In this document: in pieces, positions 23,426 to 32,405 of the stretch
Layout: every line of letters begins with the position of its first letter
How positions within the stretch are numbered: position 1 is the stretch's first letter
From: a virus
IMG/VR virus record: IMGVR_UViG_3300045973_001145
Coordinates: 1-56,859 of that record
DNA: 56,859 nt
Reading direction: 5' to 3' (one strand)
Position numbers and translations under genes: made by a program
Notes under the pieces: model-generated
Told to the model about the DNA's origin: nothing
Databases searched by the model: none
What the model saw: the letters and a program-made list of their open reading frames with translations, nothing else

Positions 23426-24376
23426 ATGAGAATAAGAAAATTAATGTATGATTCGTTCTATTCAAATAACGAAGCGTTTTCTGGTGTGACTGCTATAGAA
23501 AACTTAGGTAGTGATTTATATTTTCACTATATTAAAAACGAAAGTGGTCATTATAAATTGTCTGGTAATACTGCTGCAACAGCATCTGGTGTTATTTTTG
23601 AAGATTCTGTGACAACTTCTATTGTTGTTACACCTACTGGCTATACGAATTATAGAGGTCTTGGTGACCAAATATCAGTTGTTAATCAAGATGGTGTTAA
23701 TGTAATTTCAGAATGTACTTTTGTTAGTGCAAATACTGGTATTACTGTAGTTGATTCTGATGGAGCATTTGGAATTGATTTTACCGCTATTACAGGAACA
23801 ACAAGAATTAATGTAACACATAATGATGGACCAACAGGCACTACAATTGTTACTTGTTTACCATATACTTCAATAGACGCAACTATTAATGGTGGAAATA
23901 TAGTATATACTAATTTTACTGGTGCAACAACATCTATGGATGTTCACTTTAATAGTGACACAATTACCGCATATACAACATTAACAAGTCAAAATACAGC
24001 AGCAGTTACTGTAGATTCTTCTGGATTAGTTACTCTTGTAGGAACTGGTACAACTACTATTACTGCAACAATAGATGGTCTAAGTGATTCAGTTACAGTT
24101 ACAAGTTATTGGCCAGTCACATCAGTTGTAGTAACGCCAGCAGCATTTACTGGAACTACAACGGGTCAAACTCAACAATTGACTGTTGTTGATCAAAATG
24201 GTAGAAATATTATAGCTGAATGTACATTTGTATCATATGATACTTCAATATTTACTGTAGATACTACAGGTTTAGTAACCTGTGTTGGTAATGTTGGAGA
24301 TGGTTATGTCACAGCAACACATACTGCATCAGGTAAATATGCAAGACCTGTTACAACTTGGAGATTCCAACCATAA
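23426..24376 (+). CDS. BIG2 (Ig-like) domain structural-type protein
   Basis: The 316-residue protein has a short basic N-terminus and at least two bacterial Ig-like group 2 modules. The patterns are VVTPTGYT...VVNQDGVNVISECTF, VDSSGLVTLVGTGTTTITAT and VVTPAAFTGTT...VDTTGLVTCVG. In phages such domains usually decorate capsids or tails and bind surface glycans. The Thr-rich composition fits an extracellular virion protein. A terminator follows at once. Confidence 0.75.
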   Translation: MRIRKLMYDSFYSNNEAFSGVTAIENLGSDLYFHYIKNESGHYKLSGNTAATASGVIFEDSVTTSIVVTPTGYTNYRGLGDQISVVNQDGVNVISECTFVSANTGITVVDSDGAFGIDFTAITGTTRINVTHNDGPTGTTIVTCLPYTSIDATINGGNIVYTNFTGATTSMDVHFNSDTITAYTTLTSQNTAAVTVDSSGLVTLVGTGTTTITATIDGLSDSVTVTSYWPVTSVVVTPAAFTGTTTGQTQQLTVVDQNGRNIIAECTFVSYDTSIFTVDTTGLVTCVGNVGDGYVTATHTASGKYARPVTTWRFQP

Positions 24377-24394
24377 TATGAATAATAATAAAAT

Positions 24395-24425
24395 AAAAAA
24401 AGCCACTTTAAAGTGGCTTTTTTTG
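24395..24425 (+). terminator. Intrinsic terminator
   Basis: AGCCACTTT is followed directly by AAAGTGGCT, with flanking A and T runs. It is similar in sequence to the terminator at 7162-7189. Confidence 0.85.
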
Positions 24426-24433
24426 TTTTAAAT

Positions 24434-24552
24434 ATGAAATTCATAAGAAACAACATTCAGGATATATTTTAAAACATCATGAAACTGGACTTTATTATAT
24501 ACTTATGAATGTGAAAAAGAACAGAATGAAGCAAAAAAAGAAACCACTATAA
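24434..24552 (+). CDS. Possible frameshifted small gene
   Basis: From the ATG at 24434 the frame stops after 12 codons. Adding one base at ATAAG would join MKFIK to KQHSGYILKHHETGLYYILMN and a basic tail ending at 24552. The protein-like Gly/Tyr/His pattern of the second part is the only support. The rest of the 24426-24614 gap shows nothing further. Confidence 0.25.
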
Positions 24553-24614
24553 ATAATGGCTTCTTGTTTAAATTTTTGATAAATAAAAATTACAAATTAT
24601 TTGTAATTAACTAA

Positions 24615-25574
24615 TTATTGATCATCTGAATCCAATTCAAAAAAGTCTCCAGCGTCATCGGTATCTTCACCAAATGTATCTTCTTCTTTTGTTGATATAT
24701 CATCATTTTTAGATGATTTAGCTGCTTTTTGAGTAGAGTTAATTTCATTACCATTAAGAATTTCTAAAATTTGGGTAACTTTATATTTTTCTTCTGATGT
24801 CCATTCTGCTTTTGGCATATGATCTTCCAAATTAACTATTCTATCCATTAAGAAAGTTGTAATTTTTTCTTTTGCTTTCGCATTAGTAATTTTACTTTTT
24901 CCAGTTTTTTCATCAATTTCAACTGGTGCTTTAACAAATTTACCATCTTTACCAGGAATTTGAATTGGACTAATATCCATAAATGTGCTAGAATCGTAAT
25001 TAGGAAATTCACCAAGTTGCTTCATAACAAGTTTGAAATTTTTACCATTAGCAATATCAAAAACATTACAAGGATCACCAGAAATACCATCTTTTTGATC
25101 TTTAATTTTTTCCTTGATCTTGTAACCATAAGGATAGATTAAAATTTTACCTTCTAATTCACGATTTTGTTCATCTTCAATAACAAGAATATATGAATAA
25201 TATTTTGTATTTCTACTAATCAAAGCTGCTTTTTCAACGTCAGAAGCATTTTTTGAATTAAATAGTTTCCAATACATAGTACAGAAATCACATTTGTCTG
25301 TAAAATTTTTCATACAATCATAATATCCAGCTAATTCAGGATGATTTTTGAAGTCAACATAATGTTGGTGTTTTTCAATTGCTGCTTGAGCTACTTTGCC
25401 TTCTTTTGTGAGATTAGGTAAGAACCTAATTGTTGCTACATAACCTTTCTTTTTGTCTGTTATTTTTGGACGGAAGATGCCATCTAATGCACCACCTTTT
25501 TTTTCTAGAAAATCTAGAGTTTCACTACCTGCGTCAATACTGTCGAATATATCGACATTTTCAATTTCTCTCAT
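24615..25574 (-). CDS. T4 gp32-like single-stranded DNA-binding protein
   Basis: The 319-residue protein has the layout of T4 gp32. There is an N-terminal self-interaction region, a DNA-binding core with a zinc site (H78, C87, C95, C98, in the order His-Cys-Cys-Cys) and an acidic C-terminal tail (EDTFGEDTDDAGDFFELDSDD). The family coats single-stranded DNA in replication, repair and recombination and recruits partners through the acidic tail. Codons are richer in G/C than average, as expected for an abundant protein. The leader has repeats that could mediate autoregulation. Confidence 0.85.
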   Translation of the reverse strand: MREIENVDIFDSIDAGSETLDFLEKKGGALDGIFRPKITDKKKGYVATIRFLPNLTKEGKVAQAAIEKHQHYVDFKNHPELAGYYDCMKNFTDKCDFCTMYWKLFNSKNASDVEKAALISRNTKYYSYILVIEDEQNRELEGKILIYPYGYKIKEKIKDQKDGISGDPCNVFDIANGKNFKLVMKQLGEFPNYDSSTFMDISPIQIPGKDGKFVKAPVEIDEKTGKSKITNAKAKEKITTFLMDRIVNLEDHMPKAEWTSEEKYKVTQILEILNGNEINSTQKAAKSSKNDDISTKEEDTFGEDTDDAGDFFELDSDDQ

Positions 25575-25576
25575 CT

Positions 25577-25674
25577 GCCTTTAATTTATTTTTTAAGCCT
25601 TTAAGCCTTAAAAACATTCCAAATGCCTTATCAGCCTTGAAACATTTTATATATTTTATATGATAAATCATATA
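25577..25674 (-). promoter_or_regulatory. gp32 leader with AAGGC repeats and hairpin
   Basis: Upstream of the ATG at 25574 the minus strand carries five copies of AAGGC (at 25577, 25597, 25605, 25625 and 25634) and an exact 8-bp inverted repeat, TATATGAT/ATCATATA (25657-25674). T4 gp32 is known to repress its own mRNA through a structured leader. A similar role here is inference. Confidence 0.45.
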
Positions 25675-25753
25675 AAAAGTTTAATTTAATTTAATATTTA
25701 TTATTACATTTTTTCCTAAAAGAATTTAATAAATTTATTCATTGGCCGTATTC

Positions 25754-26125
25754 TCATTCACTCAAGTATTTTTTATCAATATTCTGTTTAATAGTTGAGT
25801 TATTATAAAATTCTTCAAATTTATATCCCAATCCATCTAATTTCTTATTTAACATACATTGAAGATTATATAAATTAAATTGCCAGAAATTTACATAAAA
25901 TTGGTTGTATTCATTAAAGCTGAATATATCTATATCTTCAAGATTCTTTAAAGTTTGATTTAAAAATTCAACACAAAATTCATCATATGTATATTGAAAA
26001 TTAATATTTGATTCATATAAGTCCTTATTTATGAACTCAATAGTATTCTTATATGCCTTATAGTCATCAACAAAGGATGTTGTAAGCGCAAAATGTAAAA
26101 CTTTCTTTCTATCATCAACAGTCAT
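25754..26125 (-). CDS. Hypothetical protein
   Basis: The 123-residue product is helical and rich in Phe, Tyr and Asn, with no recognised motif. It is preceded by the TTAATATATA motif 4 nt before its ATG and lies alone between gp32 and the NNG-repeat gene. Confidence 0.55.
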   Translation of the reverse strand: MTVDDRKKVLHFALTTSFVDDYKAYKNTIEFINKDLYESNINFQYTYDEFCVEFLNQTLKNLEDIDIFSFNEYNQFYVNFWQFNLYNLQCMLNKKLDGLGYKFEEFYNNSTIKQNIDKKYLSE

Positions 26126-26129
26126 ATGT

Positions 26130-26139
26130 TATATATTAA
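26130..26139 (-). promoter_or_regulatory. TTAATATATA start-proximal motif
   Basis: An exact copy on the minus strand ends 4 nt before the ATG at 26125. Confidence 0.55.
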
Positions 26140-26188
26140 TAATTATATTTAATATTTTTCGTATTTATAAAATTTATCAGAGTAATTT

Positions 26189-26202
26189 ATTTTATATATA
26201 AT
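26189..26202 (+). promoter_or_regulatory. AT-rich start-proximal motif (variant)
   Basis: TTTTATATATAATG lies 20 nt upstream of the ATG at 26223. It is a variant of the TTAATATATA signal. Confidence 0.4.
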
Positions 26203-26222
26203 GGTAAAATAAAGTAATACTA

Positions 26223-27494
26223 ATGAGAATAACACAAGGTGTTTTAAAATGGTGTAATGTTACTAATATCACATTTGAAGATAAATATTCAGATATGAAA
26301 TCTATTATAACAACTTCAGATTATCATTCTAAATTTGCATCAAAAGAAACTATATCAAAAACATCTACTGTATTATCAAAAAATAATAATTATTATAATA
26401 GTGTTGAAGAATGTACATTAAATAATTGTAATGTTAAAAATGGTAAATTTGTTAATACTTCATTTTATGGTTTATCCAGTAATTTAAATTATATTGATGA
26501 TGGGTTTTTTAGCGGGTGTAGTTTTTCTGGATATACTATTAATGGTGGAAAATTTTATAATTGTGTTATAAATTCAAGTAATGTTTGGAATAATGGTGAA
26601 TGGAATAATGTAAATGGCACTGCTGATTTTCACGCTATTTGGAATGATGGTGTTTGGAATAGTGGTGTTTTTGGTGTTGGATCTTGGCTAGGTGGTACAT
26701 TTAATGATGGCACATTTCAATCTCCTGCAATATGGTATGGTGGCGTAGCAAATGGCGGAACATTTAATGGTATAGTTTGGAATAATGGTTTAGTCCGAAA
26801 TGCAATTTTTAATTATTGTACATTTATAGATGGTATTTTTAATAATGGAGCAATGAATAATACAACATTTAGTGGTGGAACATTTAATGGCGGTACAATG
26901 AATAATTCTATTATCAATAATGGTATTATAAATAATGGCACTTTTTATGGTCTAATTATTAATTATGCGGAAATAAGAAGTGGAAATTTTAATCATGTTC
27001 TAATAAATGATGCTGATGTTTATGATATTGATTGTAAAAATATGAAGATATATGGTGGTAGATTTTATAGTGGAAATTATAATAGAAGTGTACAATTTTA
27101 TGGTGGTGATATACATAATGGTATATATTTAAATTGTACTATTGGAGAATCATCAAATCCATTTGAACTTTTTGTACATAATGGTGTTTTTAAAGATTGT
27201 TATTTAGATTCTACAACTGTTAATAATGGAAATTTTACTAATTGTTATTCAAATAATATTATTTGGAATTATGGTGTTTATACAGATGGCACAATGAGTA
27301 ATAGTGAATGGTTTGATGGATATTGGAACGATGGTAATTTTGATGGAACTGGAGTTTGGTACAATGGACAGTTTTATGGTGGTGTTTTTGCATCTACTTG
27401 TATTTGGTATGACGGTAATTTCTATTATGGCTCTAAAAATGGTGTTGTTTTTGATCCACCTGCACCTAAGCCTAAACCATTTATTAAAAAATAA
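26223..27494 (+). CDS. NNG-repeat beta-helix-type structural protein
   Basis: The 423-residue protein contains dozens of short repeats of the type [FWIM]-N-[ND]-G-x-[FWM], such as VWNNGEWNN, TFNDGTF and WNDGVW, from about residue 70 to the end. The five- to ten-residue period, as in pentapeptide-repeat proteins, predicts a solenoid or beta helix. The low-charge, Asn/Gly-rich composition suits a virion fibre or baseplate protein. The specific role is unknown. Confidence 0.7.
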   Translation: MRITQGVLKWCNVTNITFEDKYSDMKSIITTSDYHSKFASKETISKTSTVLSKNNNYYNSVEECTLNNCNVKNGKFVNTSFYGLSSNLNYIDDGFFSGCSFSGYTINGGKFYNCVINSSNVWNNGEWNNVNGTADFHAIWNDGVWNSGVFGVGSWLGGTFNDGTFQSPAIWYGGVANGGTFNGIVWNNGLVRNAIFNYCTFIDGIFNNGAMNNTTFSGGTFNGGTMNNSIINNGIINNGTFYGLIINYAEIRSGNFNHVLINDADVYDIDCKNMKIYGGRFYSGNYNRSVQFYGGDIHNGIYLNCTIGESSNPFELFVHNGVFKDCYLDSTTVNNGNFTNCYSNNIIWNYGVYTDGTMSNSEWFDGYWNDGNFDGTGVWYNGQFYGGVFASTCIWYDGNFYYGSKNGVVFDPPAPKPKPFIKK

Positions 27495-27532
27495 ACTTTC
27501 TCAATTTTTTGTCATATAAAAAAATAAAATAT

Positions 27533-28342
27533 ATGGCACAAATCTTAGATTTCATCAAAAAAAATTACTTCTTCATATTAGTTATTGCTGTAGTGGTATT
27601 ATCTGTACTTCTATTTAATACTTGCTCAACACTTAAAACTGAAAGAGCTGATAGAAAATATCAAGAAAAACAAGATGCACAAAATTATAGCGCAAAATTA
27701 GATAGCGTCACTGTTATATATGATAAAAAATTGAAAGCTTATGTATCATCAAAAGATGAATATGTTGTTAAAGAATTGTCTGATTTAAAAAAATATAATT
27801 TAGAATTAGCAGCCGAAATAAAAAAGATTAAAGGTGATGTTATTGATGCTATTAATAGTAAAGCTCAAATAGATATTGGTAAAATTTCAACTTCAAGTAA
27901 AGTTGTTGTTTTAGATGAAAAAACAAATCATTATGGACTTAATTTCACTAGTGGGTATAAAGATCCAGGATTTACGCAAACAATAGAAGGTACTAGTAGA
28001 TTTTTTGTAATTCCAGACTTAACCGCAAAAAAATGGTCAATTAAAGCTGATTCAACAATATTTAATACTGATTTAACTACAATAAGTGTTACATATGGCT
28101 CAAGACTAAATAAAGATAAAAAATATGAAGTCTTTGCAATTTCACCATCACCTAAAGTTAAGTTTATTGACTTGACTGGTGCATATATTATTGAAAATCA
28201 GCCAAAGCCAGCTCCACTTAAAACTAAAAGATTTGGAATAGGACCATATATTGGCTATGGATTGAATAACTTTAATTCACCAAAATTCGGTATGAGTATT
28301 GGAGTAGCAGCACACTATGATCTTTTACAATTTAAATTTTAA
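27533..28342 (+). CDS. Membrane-anchored protein (DUF6808-like, spanin-like layout)
   Basis: The 269-residue protein (MAQILDFIKKN...) has an N-terminal membrane helix (about residues 10-30), a Lys/Glu-rich helical region to about 115, a beta-rich domain and a Gly-rich end (FGIGPYIGYGLNN...). I chose the ATG at 27533 over a TTG at 27509. The layout resembles DUF6808 proteins of Bacteroidota phages. A role spanning the periplasm is possible but unproven. Confidence 0.6.
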   Translation: MAQILDFIKKNYFFILVIAVVVLSVLLFNTCSTLKTERADRKYQEKQDAQNYSAKLDSVTVIYDKKLKAYVSSKDEYVVKELSDLKKYNLELAAEIKKIKGDVIDAINSKAQIDIGKISTSSKVVVLDEKTNHYGLNFTSGYKDPGFTQTIEGTSRFFVIPDLTAKKWSIKADSTIFNTDLTTISVTYGSRLNKDKKYEVFAISPSPKVKFIDLTGAYIIENQPKPAPLKTKRFGIGPYIGYGLNNFNSPKFGMSIGVAAHYDLLQFKF

Positions 28343-28371
28343 ATTTAATGATAAATTATAAAAAAAATGAT

Positions 28372-28379
28372 TATCTTTG
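28372..28379 (+). promoter_or_regulatory. Rightward TAnnTTTG -7 element
   Basis: TATCTTTG lies about 62 nt upstream of the ATG at 28442. It is the clearest host-type promoter on the plus strand. Confidence 0.5.
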
Positions 28380-28441
28380 CTTAATTAAAAATGAAAAATA
28401 AATATTAAAAAAAACAAGATTAAAAAAACTTAATAAATTAA

Positions 28442-28684
28442 ATGGAAAGACCTGATAATATTAGTTTAGAAAATTGGAATGAATTGACAAGAGCTGAAAA
28501 AGCAGAAAGATTATTACCAAAAGATGTACAAGATAAACATCTTAGAGAAGCTGGAATGATGGATTGTAATGATTTGACGTTAGATCAACTTTCAGAATAT
28601 TTAGAAAAACAATGGATGTTTAGCAGTAGCATTGATGCACTTGCTATACATAAGTTAATAGAATTTTATAGACAAAATAAATAA
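28442..28684 (+). CDS. Small hypothetical protein
   Basis: The 80-residue acidic, helical product (MERPDNISLENWNELTRAEKAERLLP...) starts a rightward operon ending at the terminator at 29692. No known domain. Confidence 0.6.
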   Translation: MERPDNISLENWNELTRAEKAERLLPKDVQDKHLREAGMMDCNDLTLDQLSEYLEKQWMFSSSIDALAIHKLIEFYRQNK

Positions 28685-28686
28685 TT

Positions 28687-29172
28687 ATGGATTTAGAAAA
28701 AAGAATGTATTTTTTTGTACCTTATCAATTGACAGGTATTCAAAAGGGAATTCAAAGTGGGCATTCTAGCCTTAGATTTGCACTAAAATTCGGTAGATAT
28801 AACCCAGATCATTTAATATGGGATTTTATTGAAAATCATCAAACTTGGATTGTATTGAATGGAGGTACAACAAATAATGGTCGTGATTTTGAAGGTTTTT
28901 CAAAAGGTTCATTAAATAGAATCGCTGATCAATTATTGGAAAATGATATTGAATTTTCATATTTTTGTGAACCAGATTTACAAGATGCTTTAACAGCAGT
29001 TTGTTTTATCTGTGATGAAAGAGTATTTAATAAAGAAACATATCCAGATTATGAAGAATTTGATATTGATGATAATTATATTGAATATGATGATTGGATT
29101 TCTTATGTCGGTGGCAAAAAAAATGTATTCTTAAGGGAATTATTAAAAGAAAAAGACCTTGCAAATGGATAG
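28687..29172 (+). CDS. PTH2-fold-like protein
   Basis: The 161-residue protein begins with MYFFVPYQLTGIQKGIQSGHSSLRF. This recalls the peptidyl-tRNA hydrolase 2 strand-helix motif (compare RKGKMMAQAAHSSLKLF in the PTH2 at 44009). The C-terminal part is acidic. It is probably a phage-specific relative of PTH2, and the catalytic role is uncertain. Confidence 0.5.
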   Translation: MDLEKRMYFFVPYQLTGIQKGIQSGHSSLRFALKFGRYNPDHLIWDFIENHQTWIVLNGGTTNNGRDFEGFSKGSLNRIADQLLENDIEFSYFCEPDLQDALTAVCFICDERVFNKETYPDYEEFDIDDNYIEYDDWISYVGGKKNVFLRELLKEKDLANG

Positions 29173-29386
29173 ATTATTTTCACATAAAATAGATAAACTG
29201 GTAATTACTCAGGTTGTCACTACTCAAGTAAATAATAATGTGAATAAAAATGGTAGAATTTATACTAAAGAAGCATTAGTTAATGCGTATGATAAATTTT
29301 TAAAAGCCATAGTACGGCAAGAGAGAAAAGAAAAAATAGAAAAAATAAATGCAAAAACAGCACTTCATATTCAAGATAAAGAATGA
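29165..29386 (+). CDS. Small protein with protease-like NGRIY motif and basic tag
   Basis: The 73-residue product (MDRLFSHKIDKLVIT...) contains NVNKNGRIYTKEAL, which resembles the N-terminal motif of T4-type prohead proteases. It then reads VRQERKEKIEKINAK near the end, a member of the shared RKEKLKKLN-type tail. It is too short to be a protease. Its ATG overlaps the upstream stop. Confidence 0.5.
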   Translation: MDRLFSHKIDKLVITQVVTTQVNNNVNKNGRIYTKEALVNAYDKFLKAIVRQERKEKIEKINAKTALHIQDKE

Positions 29387-29693
29387 ATATTTACCTCAAT
29401 TTATAAATGATAATATTAAATCTGGTATTATAGATTATACTATTAATTGGTTGGGTATATTTAATGTTGATCAAAAATATTTTAGAAAAATTAAAATTGA
29501 ATCTATTGAAAAAAGAATATCTAATACTGATAAACAATTATTAGAATATTTGACTGATGATAAATATACACTTCTAATTTCACAAGAAGATGTAGATTTA
29601 AAAGTTAGAAATTCATCTTCAGGTGGTTGTCCAACAGGAGTGCAAGGTCAGCAAGGTGTAACAGGTAAAAAATTTAATGCTGGTTTGTTATAA
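29349..29693 (+). CDS. Hypothetical protein with collagen-like end
   Basis: The 114-residue product has a Lys/Ile-rich body and ends with a short Gly-x-y stretch (CPTGVQGQQGVTGKKF). It overlaps the previous gene by 38 bp. A structural role is possible. Confidence 0.5.
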   Translation: MQKQHFIFKIKNEYLPQFINDNIKSGIIDYTINWLGIFNVDQKYFRKIKIESIEKRISNTDKQLLEYLTDDKYTLLISQEDVDLKVRNSSSGGCPTGVQGQQGVTGKKFNAGLL

Positions 29694-29722
29694 AAAAGAG
29701 TGATTAATTATCACTCTTTTTT
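29692..29722. terminator. Bidirectional intrinsic terminator
   Basis: AAAAAAGAGTGAT and ATCACTCTTTTTT form an exact 13-bp stem with loop TAATT. It lies between convergent genes and can stop transcription from both sides. Confidence 0.9.
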
Positions 29723-29988
29723 ATTCTTTCTAATTTAACTTTTCTCCAGTATTTTATTGGATCTTTATTATAAATTTGAGTTAATTTTGATGATGTTAAA
29801 TCTTCTGGTATTTTTTCAACTCTTGTATATTCACCTGGTATAATTCTTACTATAAATCCAATTTTTCTAAGCATATTAATATAATTATCTGATGTGCTTC
29901 CATCTAATAAGTCTATTGAATTTAATTCTTTTCTTGTTATAAACTCATGTGAATTTACATAATCTTTAAGAGTTTCCCATTTGTTCAT
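29704..29988 (-). CDS. Hypothetical winged-helix-like protein with basic C-terminal tag
   Basis: The 94-residue product (LKDYVNSHEFITRKELN..., DNYINMLRKIGFI) has the helix-turn-helix plus wing pattern of small DNA-binding proteins. It ends KYWRKVKLERIKKSDN, a divergent RKEKLKKLN-type tail. It follows the DNA methyltransferase with a 23-bp overlap. Confidence 0.55.
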   Translation of the reverse strand: MNKWETLKDYVNSHEFITRKELNSIDLLDGSTSDNYINMLRKIGFIVRIIPGEYTRVEKIPEDLTSSKLTQIYNKDPIKYWRKVKLERIKKSDN

Positions 29989-30793
29989 TTTTAGCCTTTT
30001 TTATTAGTTGTCTTTCTTTGTAAGTTATACCTTTTATAACATGTTTATCAATTTCATCTTGATATTTTTTAATATAATCATTTGAATTTTTTAATCTTTC
30101 TTTAGCCATATTAGTGTAAGATTCAGAAATATCAATTCCAACATAATTGCAACCAAAAAGTTTTGCGGATAAAGCTACAGTACCACTACCAGAATATGGA
30201 TCTAATACAATTTTATCTTTATTTTCATCAAACAATGAATATATAATTCTTGTTGGAATATCAATTGGAAAAGGTGCAGGATGAGGATTTTTGTTCTCTG
30301 GCATAATATCCCATATTCCTGTCATACTTGCATGCTTTGATAATAATTCTTCACCTATTCTATTATTATTAGGCTTATATAGCCAATAGATCCTTTCATC
30401 CATTTGCCAAAATCTCCAACCTCTTAAATTCCCAGTTATTTTTCTATTCCAGATTATTTCTTGTTTAACTATCCATTTAGTTTTAGATAACCACATTATA
30501 GGATGAATCATATTTCCATCATTCCATCTACATTTGTGATTATAAAAAAATGAACCGCCAGGTTTCATAGTTCTGAAAATTTCATCTAAAACTTCTATTT
30601 GATGTTTTTGATATAATTCTTCAGGTACAGAATCTTCATAATTATCATATTCAACTTTTTTGATAATTTTACCGAATGTACCGGCCTTATTGTATGGGGG
30701 ACTGGTTATACCAAGATCAAAATAATCTGAATCTATTGTTTTTAATGTTTGTAGTGTATCACCAATAAGTAATTCATTAATAGGTCTTATCAT
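29966..30793 (-). CDS. DNA methyltransferase (SPPY type)
   Basis: The 275-residue protein has the catalytic motif TSPPYN at residues 30-35 and, near the C-terminus, the SAM-binding motif DPYSGSGT followed by NYVGIDIS. This is the beta-class order of DNA amino-methyltransferases (N4-cytosine or N6-adenine). It probably protects phage DNA from host restriction. No restriction partner lies nearby. Confidence 0.85.
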   Translation of the reverse strand: MIRPINELLIGDTLQTLKTIDSDYFDLGITSPPYNKAGTFGKIIKKVEYDNYEDSVPEELYQKHQIEVLDEIFRTMKPGGSFFYNHKCRWNDGNMIHPIMWLSKTKWIVKQEIIWNRKITGNLRGWRFWQMDERIYWLYKPNNNRIGEELLSKHASMTGIWDIMPENKNPHPAPFPIDIPTRIIYSLFDENKDKIVLDPYSGSGTVALSAKLFGCNYVGIDISESYTNMAKERLKNSNDYIKKYQDEIDKHVIKGITYKERQLIKKAKNEQMGNS

Positions 30794-30842
30794 ATTTTCT
30801 AAATGTTTTGTTATATTTTTTAGATAAATATAATAGAAAAGT

Positions 30843-32399
30843 TTAAATAATTGATGTATCTACTGTTATTATATCACCAAAAAAATAATTACCTAAATAT
30901 AATGTATATGCTCTAAGATAATATGTAATACCAGGAGTAAATATATAATCTAAATTTGAAGACCAAGCCAATCCACTTAATCCTATTGTTTGCCCAGTTA
31001 ATTGTACTAAAACAGTGGTATATTGATTAGGATTTGGATTAATATCTAAGCATACCCCTAATTCTGTAACTTGTTGTTCACAATAATTTACAAATCCACC
31101 AGCATTAACAGTTGTGGTATCTATTACTATTGGTATTGTTGTAGTTGTTATTGGCTCATGTTTAAATCTTAATCCAGCTTGCCAATATCTATTTCCTCCA
31201 AAATCAACATATTTTTGATTACTTTTACCATTAATTGTAATTTCTTGAATATTTGAAGTATTTGAAAAATTAATTAATTCTCCATTCCAAGGCGAAATGT
31301 TCATTAATGTTGAAATAAAATCTATTCTACAAGCATAACCAATTGTGCTATAATAATTAGGATATACTCCTTGTTGATCAGCAGCAAAGCATAATCCTAC
31401 TATTTTTATTTGGCCTGATATATTTGCCAGTAATGCTGAGCCTGAATCTCCGTGCCAAATAGGATATTGACAAGAACTATATGGTGGGCTTGAGTTAAGT
31501 GTTGCTACAAACCCAATAGCATTTCTAAAAGAAACTGTAGAATTTTGAAAATTTTGCTTATTATAATTAATCATAAAAGAATTACCTAACGAAATAGCTT
31601 TTAATTTAGTAATACCTTCTCCTTTTGCTCCAGTTCTATCACCAGAACTATATAAATCTGGATTAGTGATTAATAAATTATCAATTTCTGATGTTGTTGC
31701 AAATTGATATGTATTTGCACTTAATCCTAATTGATAATATGAGTTAGAATCAATAACAGATTGATCTATTGTTGTTAATGCAATATCAATATCATTATCA
31801 GATTGATCAGTAATTGGATAATATCTTTTAATAACACCTATCGATTCTGATAAAATTGAATTATCTCCACCTGGTTGTGCTGTTATTTCATTTTTAATAT
31901 TAGTTGTTATATTATTAATATTTCTTGTCGAACAAATAAAAGCATCTCTAACATATACATGATTATTTGTCACTCCAACTAATGAATTTGTTTCATTATC
32001 TTTAGCTAAAAATCCTAATGTTGCTGGTCCTAATATTTCTCTTTGTGAATAGTTACTAGTAGATATGCCGCCACGTAATGGTCTAATTGATTCTGTGTTT
32101 GGAACAGTATAGCCAGTTGTGTTTTGCCATAAATAAAAAGATGGATCACACATTAACATAAAATTATTTTGAACAACGTCAGTTGAAATTATTTCATTAG
32201 ATATATTTATTGTTTTTGGTAATAATTGTTCTGGTTTTATATTTTCTAATGATAATTTTTCTTTAACAGTAAAAACTATAGATTTTTCATCTATTAGTAA
32301 TCCATTAACAGTTTTATATCCATATCCAACACCAATTATATTATCATCAGTATTTTTATAATACCCATTTATAGTTTGTAATAGTTCTTCTTTTATCAT
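30843..32399 (-). CDS. Trypsin-like serine protease with C-terminal Ig-type domain
   Basis: The 518-residue protein has the catalytic triad of chymotrypsin-like peptidases: H147 in VTNNHVY, an Asp at about 203-205 in DNDIDIAL and S319 in GDSGSALL. A beta-rich C-terminal region (about 415-518) resembles a fibronectin/Ig-type domain. There is no obvious signal peptide, so a virion-borne enzyme cutting host surface protein, or a processing protease, is more likely than a Sec-exported one. It abuts another structural-type gene. Confidence 0.75.
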   Translation of the reverse strand: MIKEELLQTINGYYKNTDDNIIGVGYGYKTVNGLLIDEKSIVFTVKEKLSLENIKPEQLLPKTINISNEIISTDVVQNNFMLMCDPSFYLWQNTTGYTVPNTESIRPLRGGISTSNYSQREILGPATLGFLAKDNETNSLVGVTNNHVYVRDAFICSTRNINNITTNIKNEITAQPGGDNSILSESIGVIKRYYPITDQSDNDIDIALTTIDQSVIDSNSYYQLGLSANTYQFATTSEIDNLLITNPDLYSSGDRTGAKGEGITKLKAISLGNSFMINYNKQNFQNSTVSFRNAIGFVATLNSSPPYSSCQYPIWHGDSGSALLANISGQIKIVGLCFAADQQGVYPNYYSTIGYACRIDFISTLMNISPWNGELINFSNTSNIQEITINGKSNQKYVDFGGNRYWQAGLRFKHEPITTTTIPIVIDTTTVNAGGFVNYCEQQVTELGVCLDINPNPNQYTTVLVQLTGQTIGLSGLAWSSNLDYIFTPGITYYLRAYTLYLGNYFFGDIITVDTSII

Positions 32400-32405
32400 A
32401 TTTAT

